64,000 nt of DNA from positions 1 through 64,000 of the IMG/VR virus record IMGVR_UViG_3300046517_001147. One strand, given 5' to 3'. Source of the DNA: a virus. Position numbers and translations under genes: made by a program. The notes beneath the pieces are model-generated. The model made no database searches, was not told the DNA's origin, and worked only from the letters and a program-made list of their open reading frames with translations. Every line of letters begins with the position of its first letter. Position 1 is the stretch's first letter. Positions 22,451 to 28,632 of this stretch are shown here, one piece after another.

Positions 22451-23056
22451 ATGAAAGGTAGAAAGCAAACTAGATTCGATACTTCCAAGCGTCTTGAATC
22501 CTTTGCACGTCAATACGTTATCCTGGGTTTCAACGGTGAACGGGCTGCAATCGCTGCGGGTTATGCCAGAAAGAACGCAAAGGTAACTGCTTCTAGGCTG
22601 CTAACCAAAGCCAACGTAAAGGCTCTTGTCCAGCGGTTCGCGGCGCCGATTGAAAAAAAACTAGACTTTTCCGTGCATAGAACGTTGGAACAAATTGCGC
22701 GGCATGCGTTTGTAGACCCGCGCAGATTATTCAATGCAGACAATTCAATCAAGAGAATTGCGGACCTGGACGAAGATACGGCCGCTTGTGTGCATGCGAT
22801 TGAACACACTGGCAAGCGTACTGATAAGGTCCGGCTCACTAATCAACTGCATGCGCTTGAATTGTTGGCGAGGTATCACAAACTATTCGCTGATGACGTG
22901 GTCCAGCAAGATACCGGCATCCGCGTGATTGTTGTGGATGCTCCCAGGCCGCCACGTCTAGTGGGCTCCGGTCCTGCTACAACGTCGAACGGTAACGGAC
23001 ATAATGGGAATGGGAACGGCCATTCTAACGGCCATAAACCCGACCTGGACGATTAA
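22451..23056 (+). CDS. terS: Terminase small subunit
   Basis: 201 aa. Residues 15-55 (LESFARQYVILGFNGERAAIAAGYARKNAKVTASRLL) form the N-terminal HTH-like part of the Terminase_2 small-subunit family, and KALVQRFAAPIEKKLDFSVHRTLEQIARHAFVDPRRLF is the typical central helix pair. The C terminus is an Asn/Gly/His-rich tail (residues 178-196) that may be flexible or metal-binding. It recognises the packaging site for the large subunit encoded at 25201. First gene of the late rightward strand. Confidence 0.85.
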   Translation: MKGRKQTRFDTSKRLESFARQYVILGFNGERAAIAAGYARKNAKVTASRLLTKANVKALVQRFAAPIEKKLDFSVHRTLEQIARHAFVDPRRLFNADNSIKRIADLDEDTAACVHAIEHTGKRTDKVRLTNQLHALELLARYHKLFADDVVQQDTGIRVIVVDAPRPPRLVGSGPATTSNGNGHNGNGNGHSNGHKPDLDD

Positions 23057-23059
23057 AGC

Positions 23060-23143
23060 TGTACCCACAACTAGACGTTAGTACCCACAAATGTACCCAC
23101 GATTAGCTTGACCGATGTACCCACAATCCCGTATTGTACCCAC
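23060..23143 (+). repeat. Five direct repeats of GTACCCAC
   Basis: Copies start at 23061, 23081, 23093, 23117 and 23136, all preceded by T or A and most followed by AA. Spacings are 20, 12, 24 and 19 bp. The last copy ends directly at the ATG at 23144. The array covers the promoter of the ribbon-helix-helix gene, so it is a likely operator array for that protein. Confidence 0.75.
23108..23137 (+). promoter_or_regulatory. Promoter of the ribbon-helix-helix gene
   Basis: -35 TTGACC (23108-23113), 18-bp spacer, -10 TATTGT (23132-23137), six bases before the ATG. Two of the five GTACCCAC repeats fall in the spacer and over the -10. Confidence 0.5.
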
Positions 23144-23629
23144 ATGCCTAAGACCGAGACAATCAAGATACGGCTAAGCGATCGGGAGTTAAGCACCTGG
23201 ATACTGGCGGCTGAAAAAGAACGGGTGAGTTTATCGGAGTGGATAAGGTCGTGCTGCTCCAGGCCGGAAGGGAACGACAATGGAAACGAGACTAGTCAAA
23301 ACGTGTCACGGGCTCCGCGAGATTCGTCTACTAGACGGCGCGGTACTTCCGCCGGACGTGAGTCCAAGCGAACCGATCGAACATTCCGTGCGCCTCAAAA
23401 AAATAGTGAGTCTTGGGGAATTGATTCCAGTCCGGCGTCGAATGGGGATAGCGGAGCAGTTGAGACAACTAGTGCGGTCGGCATTCCTGAATCCGTTCCA
23501 GTCCAAAGAGTAATCCACACGGCCACATCTAACCGGCTAACCTGCCTCTGCAATACCTGTACGCTCTACCGCAAGAATAATTCCCTGCCTATCGGCGGGT
23601 TGCCTAAGAAAGAAAAGGTACAACGGTGA
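23144..23629 (+). CDS. Ribbon-helix-helix (CopG/MobC-like) DNA-binding protein
   Basis: 161 aa from the ATG at 23144. A TTG start 36 bases upstream is possible but would translate through the operator repeats. Residues 4-40 (TETIKIRLSDRELSTWILAAEKERVSLSEWIRSC) match the ribbon-helix-helix fold: a basic strand, then two helices. A long Ser/Arg/Asn-rich linker follows, then a C-terminal LTCLCNTCTLYRKN that may bind zinc. Autoregulation through the repeat array is inferred. The linker and Cys tail are unusual for simple CopG repressors. Confidence 0.7.
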   Translation: MPKTETIKIRLSDRELSTWILAAEKERVSLSEWIRSCCSRPEGNDNGNETSQNVSRAPRDSSTRRRGTSAGRESKRTDRTFRAPQKNSESWGIDSSPASNGDSGAVETTSAVGIPESVPVQRVIHTATSNRLTCLCNTCTLYRKNNSLPIGGLPKKEKVQR

Positions 23630-23865
23630 GCGACCTGGACCTGGATCAGCTTGTCCATACTCCCGAAGGCCGGTTAATGCTGGAAGTCTTGCAAGGTCGT
23701 CGGCTGCCGCTGATGGTGTGCATACAGGACAAGGGCGAAGTCGTGTTCTGGTATCCTCCGAAAATCCTCAATAACCTAATGACCGATGGCGAGCGTTTGA
23801 TTGAGTGGACTAGGTTGCTTGAGGAGCATGCGGCGCGGATGCTGGATCAGGTTCCCAAACAATGA
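23626..23865 (+). CDS. Small hypothetical protein
   Basis: 79 aa from a GTG start overlapping the previous stop. Acidic N terminus and a beta-hairpin (LPLMVCIQDKGEVVFWYPP), then two helices (LNNLMTDGERLIEWTRLLEEHAARML). No family recognised. Part of a coupled run of four small genes ahead of the large terminase gene. Confidence 0.55.
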   Translation: MSDLDLDQLVHTPEGRLMLEVLQGRRLPLMVCIQDKGEVVFWYPPKILNNLMTDGERLIEWTRLLEEHAARMLDQVPKQ

Positions 23866-24017
23866 AGTGGAAGCATTGTTCTCGCTGTGACGCGGTGCGC
23901 GGTCCGTGTAATCCTGTTAAAACTGGGTGGCGTCGTGGTCCTATTGGCGGGAAAGTGTATACGTTATGTCCTGAGTGCACGGCGGCGCTGCTCAAGCTGT
24001 TTAGGCTCCAGCGATGA
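23862..24017 (+). CDS. 51-aa four-Cys zinc-ribbon protein
   Basis: Read directly: ATG 23862-23864, stop TGA 24015-24017. MKWKHCSRCD, then VRGPC, then YTLCPECTAALLKLF: C6, C9, C16, C36 and C39 give a CxxC...CxxC zinc ribbon. Overlaps both neighbours by four bases. It may act with the adjacent regulator; function unknown. Confidence 0.65.
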   Translation: MKWKHCSRCDAVRGPCNPVKTGWRRGPIGGKVYTLCPECTAALLKLFRLQR

Positions 24018-24112
24018 AACGTGTGGCGGTATGGCTTGCCTACTCTTTAGGCGTGGTAACTGGTTTCGGTGCTGGCGTATGCTTCGCGTCTTGGATGCTG
24101 AATCAATGGTGA
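24014..24112 (+). CDS. 32-aa membrane peptide
   Basis: Read directly: ATG 24014-24016 overlapping the previous stop, TGA at 24110-24112. MKRVAVWLAYSLGVVTGFGAG and CFASWMLNQW: one hydrophobic helix with GxxxG-type packing (GVVTGFGAG). Basic start, so the N terminus is probably cytosolic. Confidence 0.5.
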   Translation: MKRVAVWLAYSLGVVTGFGAGVCFASWMLNQW

Positions 24113-24116
24113 GAGT

Positions 24117-24479
24117 ATGAGAAACGAAGATTTGATACGGGCCATAGCGCACGATAGGGAAGGGCGAGTATTCACCGACGAAGTGTTGGCGCCATTCCTA
24201 GAATTGGCAGCGCGGTCTATTCCCTATATAGCGGCCGGGCTTGCGGCGGAGTCTCGCGGGTTGAGTGAGCACGCAAGGTTCTGGTTGTCTTGCGTTCCGC
24301 ATGCTGTAGCGAATAGCGAGCCGGATGAGCAGGACGAAAGTGCGGAGCGCGCGCGGCGGGTGGTTCAAGCTGCTATCCGTTTGGCGAAGGCGGGAACATC
24401 GTGCGGTGCGGGAGAACTGCCTTACGAATCTCTGCATGCTCTGTATGATGCGGTACGGGAGTATGAGCGTGAGGGTTAA
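24117..24479 (+). CDS. Hypothetical early/late-boundary protein
   Basis: 120 aa. Helical, acidic; residues 20-50 (DEVLAPFLELAARSIPYIAAGLAAES) and 80-100 (ARRVVQAAIRLAKAG) are amphipathic helices. GGTGAGAGT precedes the ATG. No family recognised. The 3' end overlaps the start of the next gene by 17 bases. Confidence 0.5.
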   Translation: MRNEDLIRAIAHDREGRVFTDEVLAPFLELAARSIPYIAAGLAAESRGLSEHARFWLSCVPHAVANSEPDEQDESAERARRVVQAAIRLAKAGTSCGAGELPYESLHALYDAVREYEREG

Positions 24480-25032
24480 GCGGAGCGCAACTGGCGAGCG
24501 GTTATGGCGTGAGTTTCGGGTGCGGGTAGTTATCCCTGGAACGAAGGATATAGTCTGGCGGTCACATCCGCCGGCGAAGCGGGGATACTCTGCGGCCGAT
24601 CTCGATAAGATGCTCGACCAGGTTGCGGAGCATTTAGAGAAGCGGTTTCCGTCGATAGAGTTTCGTATGGTGGAACTAGGTCCAAACGTTTTTAACTTCA
24701 TCTATGAGGGGAGAAAAGAATTGTCAGAACCAGTCAAGAATCCTTGTCCGAGTAATGCGGTGGCTTCGGAGATTGCGCGGGGAGTGTGTGCAGTGTCCGG
24801 CCATTCGATAGCGTCACTTTCGAACGGTCATCAAGTCGGGCCGCAAGGCATAGTTCCGATGGCCATAACCGTCTGCACCAAGTGCGGTATTGGGTTGAAT
24901 GAGATACGCGAGGGAACTGATCGGGCGTTTAATATGGCGGTCGCTGAGGGCGTCAAGCAAGCGGTGGCTGCGTTGCATCCTCCGCCGATGCCGGTGCCCG
25001 ATGCTAAAGTACCAGTTACGGAACCGGCTTAA
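24463..25032 (+). CDS. Hypothetical protein with C-terminal Cys motif
   Basis: 189 aa starting MSVRVKRSATGERLW at 24463, with CGGGAG before it; a longer frame inside the previous gene was rejected. N-terminal half beta-rich (EFRVRVVIPGTKDIVW) plus a helix (SAADLDKMLDQVAEHLEKRF). The second half has CAVSGH and ITVCTKCGIGLNEI, a possible zinc site, and a Pro/Ala tail. Possibly two domains. Function unknown. Confidence 0.5.
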   Translation: MSVRVKRSATGERLWREFRVRVVIPGTKDIVWRSHPPAKRGYSAADLDKMLDQVAEHLEKRFPSIEFRMVELGPNVFNFIYEGRKELSEPVKNPCPSNAVASEIARGVCAVSGHSIASLSNGHQVGPQGIVPMAITVCTKCGIGLNEIREGTDRAFNMAVAEGVKQAVAALHPPPMPVPDAKVPVTEPA

Positions 25033-25185
25033 TCTGATATTCTCCCGTTGTTTGCTGAAGTTCAACGGGGATAGACAATCGTTCGGGGGGTTAGTTTGGG
25101 ACGTTGCAGACTGCATGCCCTAGGTGGTTTGACCATCGCGTGCTTTCCATGTTCCTCTGAGGGCTAATCTCCTGAACGGTTTTTC

Positions 25186-25194
25186 TGGTAGTAT
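25186..25194 (+). promoter_or_regulatory. Extended -10 promoter before the large-terminase gene
   Basis: TGgTAGTAT ends six bases before the GTG at 25201, with no Shine-Dalgarno between. The 168-bp gap upstream also holds a CCCGTTG/CAACGGG hairpin (25044-25050/25063-25069). A leaderless or very short leader is implied. Confidence 0.45.
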
Positions 25195-25200
25195 CCTGCC

Positions 25201-26892
25201 GTGAGTCCTGCCGCAATCTCTGAACCTGTAGACGACGGTCAACGTAGTACTTCTTCGTTCTATCAGCCATGGCCACATCAAATTGCTTTTCACTGTTCTC
25301 CTGCGAAGTATCGTTTACAGGTCGGCGGGTTTGGTTCTGGCAAGTCGCGGCCGCTGCTGATGGAAGCAATCTTTCACTGCTTAGAGTATCCGGGCTCGAA
25401 TAGCATCATCCTGCGTAAGACAATTCCTGATCTAAAACGGACGGTGATCGACAAGTTTCTGGCGGATGTGCCGCGCTGGATGTACCAGTTCTACCACCAA
25501 GGCGACCACATTGTTTATTTCCATCCGCAACCCGAAGTGGACGCGAAAGGTAAGCCAACGGGTAAGATGCTGCAAAGCAAGTTGTTCTTTGGAGCGTGCG
25601 AACGCGAAGCGGATGTAGGCAAGTATCTTTCTACGGAGTACGTCTTTATCGGGTTTGAGGAGTTGGGAGAGTTTTCGTTTGCCATTTGGGATGCGCTGGC
25701 TGGCCGCAATCGCTGCCCGATCCCTGGAACACGTCCAACGATGGGTGGCGCCACTAACCCGATGGGTGTCGGCTGGTCATGGATTAAGAAGCTGTGGAAG
25801 GATAAAAAACCGTTTCAAGGAATGGATGCGGAGAAATACGACGCTGCCGATTATGAGTACTTCCATTCGACGGTGGACAATAACCCGCTGTACGCGAACA
25901 ACAAAGAATATATAGCGCAACTGGAACGGTCACCACTGCGAGATAAAATCCGGTGGGGCAAAATGGATTCGGTTTCCGGTCAGTTCTTCGAGAACTGGGA
26001 GCCGGTCAGACATTGTAGAGCAGCGAGCGATTTCACTTTTGAGGACTGGCAACCAGTATGGGTGGGATGGGACTACGGTTTTGGTCACTATGCCGGTATT
26101 GTTTTTTTCACTAAAGCGATTCTAAAACCTAATCTCAAGTTTGGATGGGACAAGCCGCGGCGGGTCAATGTGGCCATTAAAGAGTTGGTTATGTCCGGTG
26201 CTGCCGATGGCCAATCGCAAGGCGCTACTCCGGAGGAGCAAGCTAAAGCGCTGATTGCGTGCATCCCGCGAGTACAGATGCGGTCGCATAAAACCGGAGA
26301 AGATTTTGAGATGGAAGATACCTTCTCGTATGAGGAGCAAGAACGGGACAACGAGTACGGGTATAAGTGGAATGTGGACTCGATCCACTTTTCCTGGGAG
26401 CGGTTTAACCGCACGGTGAGTAATCGCACGGTAGCCGATGAAGTGGGAGAATTGTTGCAGCGTGCGGGTTTGCCTTTGCCTACACGGTCAAACACGGATC
26501 GGGTGGCCGGATGGCAAAAGATTTATGATTTGCTGGACACCGATGAGTTCTTTGTATTACAAAACGAGTGCCCGACATTGGCCGAAGCGATACCGTTGCT
26601 GGTAAGAGGCGATGGGATAACCTGTTCGGCTGAGGATGTGGTCAAGCCAAAAGGACTAAGTTTGAATGACGATATTGCCGAAGCATGCCGGTACGGGATT
26701 GCGGGAACGTTGTTAGATGCTTCCGATGTTCCGGAGTCGGTCAAGTTGCGCGAAAGATTACAGGCAATTAAAGACCCCATGGCCAGAGCAGCAGCAGCGT
26801 ATAGGGATTACAACTTGAAACAAGCAGCGCTGAAAAGACCGCCAAAGCCTATATCGGTTCCAAGCTGGTACAACAAATTGAGGCCGCAATGA
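25201..26892 (+). CDS. terL: Terminase large subunit
   Basis: 563 aa. The N-terminal ATPase has Walker A GGFGSGKS (residues 42-49), an LRKTIPDLKRTV adenine-side segment and a probable Walker B at YVFIGFEE (residues 147-154). The C-terminal nuclease half begins near VWVGWDYGFGHYAGIVFF (about residue 280; the Asp fits the first metal ligand of an RNase-H-type nuclease). It packages DNA with the small subunit and the portal. GTG start; no Shine-Dalgarno. The length is normal for the family. Confidence 0.93.
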   Translation: MSPAAISEPVDDGQRSTSSFYQPWPHQIAFHCSPAKYRLQVGGFGSGKSRPLLMEAIFHCLEYPGSNSIILRKTIPDLKRTVIDKFLADVPRWMYQFYHQGDHIVYFHPQPEVDAKGKPTGKMLQSKLFFGACEREADVGKYLSTEYVFIGFEELGEFSFAIWDALAGRNRCPIPGTRPTMGGATNPMGVGWSWIKKLWKDKKPFQGMDAEKYDAADYEYFHSTVDNNPLYANNKEYIAQLERSPLRDKIRWGKMDSVSGQFFENWEPVRHCRAASDFTFEDWQPVWVGWDYGFGHYAGIVFFTKAILKPNLKFGWDKPRRVNVAIKELVMSGAADGQSQGATPEEQAKALIACIPRVQMRSHKTGEDFEMEDTFSYEEQERDNEYGYKWNVDSIHFSWERFNRTVSNRTVADEVGELLQRAGLPLPTRSNTDRVAGWQKIYDLLDTDEFFVLQNECPTLAEAIPLLVRGDGITCSAEDVVKPKGLSLNDDIAEACRYGIAGTLLDASDVPESVKLRERLQAIKDPMARAAAAYRDYNLKQAALKRPPKPISVPSWYNKLRPQ

Positions 26893-27104
26893 AGAACATC
26901 AGGCAAGAGGTAACGTTTGATTGCGGCTGCCGTTTTGTGAATGGCGGTGCCGTTGCACTCTGCGAGCGTGGGCGGGTTGAAGGTGGGTGCCTAGTCCATT
27001 TGGATGACTTGGACCTAGCACGCGAACGTGCGCGCATGTCCGTGCTGGAGCTAACCGAAAAAGATGTGAGACTTCTGCGAGCTATGAAGATTGAGGCGCC
27101 CTAG
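26889..27104 (+). CDS. Small Cys-containing hypothetical protein
   Basis: 71 aa. Starts inside the terminase stop (ATGA) with GAGG upstream. FDCGCRFVNGGAVALCERGRVEGGCLVH gives four Cys that probably bind one zinc. Helical C terminus. Function unknown. Confidence 0.6.
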   Translation: MKNIRQEVTFDCGCRFVNGGAVALCERGRVEGGCLVHLDDLDLARERARMSVLELTEKDVRLLRAMKIEAP

Positions 27105-27494
27105 ATGACCTGGTATCGTTCAAAATATGTCCAGTTTCTTGAATCGGAATTGGACGCTATGCGTAAACGTCATGCCGAGGACGTAGCAACCTTAAAAAAT
27201 CTTCACGCCGAAGAAATGAATCGGTGTATTGTAGAGGCCAATCGGGGATGGGCGGAAGCGGATCGCTTGCGGCAATTCCTGATTCCAGGTATTCCTCAAA
27301 CTGTCCGCACGGCTCCTGAACCAACAGATAATTCTCCCGTCGAAGAAAAGGAACTGGAGCACGGCACTCCGTACCAACGGCTGCTCGCAAAACGGCAGAA
27401 AGAAATTCAAGCGGCCTACGAGCAAGCGGAAGCAAAAGAAAAGATCAGGTTCGAAGCAGCAAAAGCAGCAGAGGCGGCTACAGCGCCGTCCTAG
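27105..27494 (+). CDS. Coiled-coil hypothetical protein
   Basis: 129 aa. Residues 8-45 (KYVQFLESELDAMRKRHAEDVATLKNLHAEEMNR) and 85-125 (Ala/Glu/Lys-rich) form long helices with a Pro-rich gap between. Possibly a structural or scaffold helper before the portal gene. GAGG precedes the start. Confidence 0.5.
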   Translation: MTWYRSKYVQFLESELDAMRKRHAEDVATLKNLHAEEMNRCIVEANRGWAEADRLRQFLIPGIPQTVRTAPEPTDNSPVEEKELEHGTPYQRLLAKRQKEIQAAYEQAEAKEKIRFEAAKAAEAATAPS

Positions 27495-27505
27495 GAGAAA
27501 ACGAA

Positions 27506-27934
27506 ATGGGAGTTTACGCAAACGACGGAACGCCTCACCACTCAATGAGCCGGGCACGGATGCACGAAGAGACACAGGCCAGTAAGCCTAAAGCAATGCC
27601 CGACAAGAAACCGACGGACGGAGTGCAAAAAGAATCTTCCTCCGAATCGATTGAGGATGTGGTAGGCAAACACGGTCCAGCGCACGAAATGCACTACACT
27701 CACGACAAAGCCAGCAATAAGCATAAAGTCAATTCCAAGCACGGCGAAGAAGGCCACGAACACAATTCGGAACATGACACGCCAGAGGATGCCATGGACC
27801 ACATGCACAAGGCCGCCGGCGCGCAGGATGACGAAGAGAATGAGGACGAAGAGTTTGGCGAGGAAGCCGGCGAAGAAATGCCGGAAATGCAGCAAGCCTC
27901 CTCCGGTCGTCACGGCCACATCCCAGGACTCTAA
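27506..27934 (+). CDS. His/Glu-rich acidic protein
   Basis: 142 aa with TAGGAGAAAACGAA upstream. Extremely rich in His, Glu, Asp and Lys: MHEETQ, HGPAHEMHYTHDKASNKHK, HGEEGHEHNSEHDTP, then an acidic EENEDEEFGEEAGEEM stretch. Likely disordered and possibly metal-binding. Between the terminase and portal genes, but no family recognised. Confidence 0.55.
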   Translation: MGVYANDGTPHHSMSRARMHEETQASKPKAMPDKKPTDGVQKESSSESIEDVVGKHGPAHEMHYTHDKASNKHKVNSKHGEEGHEHNSEHDTPEDAMDHMHKAAGAQDDEENEDEEFGEEAGEEMPEMQQASSGRHGHIPGL

Positions 27935-28116
27935 TGCCGTCAAGCGAGATCATGCCGAAATTCAGGGCGGGGGAACTGCATTCCGGTTCCTCTGGCGGTC
28001 CTGTCGTCAAAAAGAAAAAACAAGCCAAAGCTATTCTCCTCTCTTATCTCCGCAAGGAAGGCCACGACATTCCTGAAAAGAAAGCGACCGGATTCCATAG
28101 CAAGAAGGCGAGGTAG
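27934..28116 (+). CDS. Small basic protein, DUF6496-like
   Basis: 60 aa. MPKFRAGELHSGSSGGPVVKKKKQAKAILLSYLRKEGHD (from residue 7, perhaps the true start) matches the small basic DUF6496-type proteins found in many phage and bacterial genomes (the K-x-GxLHSGS..GPVVK..KQA pattern). The role is unknown. TAATG overlap with the acidic His-rich gene. Confidence 0.6.
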   Translation: MPSSEIMPKFRAGELHSGSSGGPVVKKKKQAKAILLSYLRKEGHDIPEKKATGFHSKKAR

Positions 28117-28118
28117 GA

Positions 28119-28448
28119 ATGATTCGAATTGATGCTGGCGGTAGCATGCTGACGGAAGGAATCTCCGAACTTGCCTTGAACGAACTGAAAGCGGTCAACG
28201 AGGAAAACTATCCTAAGCCCTGGGAAGTGATTCTATATCCGGAGCACATGCAACTCATGGCCAGATTGAAACAACTTGTTTTCCTTCCCACTGATTCTCA
28301 AGTGAAACATAACTACCCGCGTGTCCAGTTTCACGGAATGACCGTCATACAAGACCTGAATTTTTCCAAAGATATGATCGAGATGCGCGATGCCAGGGGA
28401 AAATCTCTCGCGGTGATCGTGAATCTTTCTTTGCCGTCTTATGGATAA
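28119..28448 (+). CDS. Hypothetical structural-region protein
   Basis: 109 aa. PKPWEVILYPEHMQLMARLKQLVFLP (residues 32-57) and FHGMTVIQDLNFSKDMIEMRDARGKSLAVIV resemble the P-domain-like segments of phage capsid proteins, but the full capsid gene lies at 33508, so this may be an accessory. Low certainty. AGGTAGGA precedes the start. Confidence 0.45.
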   Translation: MIRIDAGGSMLTEGISELALNELKAVNEENYPKPWEVILYPEHMQLMARLKQLVFLPTDSQVKHNYPRVQFHGMTVIQDLNFSKDMIEMRDARGKSLAVIVNLSLPSYG

Positions 28449-28632
28449 AATATCGAAAGAGGCGGCAAAGTATACGGCGGTGGCCAAGATGAACCAGCAC
28501 TGCCGGGATTGCCGACACTTCATCGTGCCGCATTCCTGTGAACGGGTGATCGGAGCTATCGCGGTAGGCGGATGGTGTAAACTCTGGGCCGAGAAACATT
28601 CTTTGGCAAGGAAACGCAGCACAATCGGGTGA
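28441..28632 (+). CDS. Small four-Cys HiPIP-like protein
   Basis: 63 aa. CRDCRHF, then C30 (SCERV) and GWCKLW give C-x2-C-x8-C-x12-C. This pattern (CxxCxHF ... C..V.G.I...GWC) is shared by small phage-coded proteins related to high-potential iron-sulfur folds. Whether it binds Fe-S or zinc is open. Start overlaps the previous stop; no Shine-Dalgarno. Confidence 0.55.
   Translation: MDKISKEAAKYTAVAKMNQHCRDCRHFIVPHSCERVIGAIAVGGWCKLWAEKHSLARKRSTIG

Noticed and set aside
23060-23143. CRISPR-like repeat array
   Set aside because: Repeats are only about 8-10 bp, spacers are short and irregular; an operator array fits better.
23280-23513. 77-codon frame nested in the ribbon-helix-helix gene
   Set aside because: No ribosome site and no coupling; the RHH frame continues through it to a coupled GTG.
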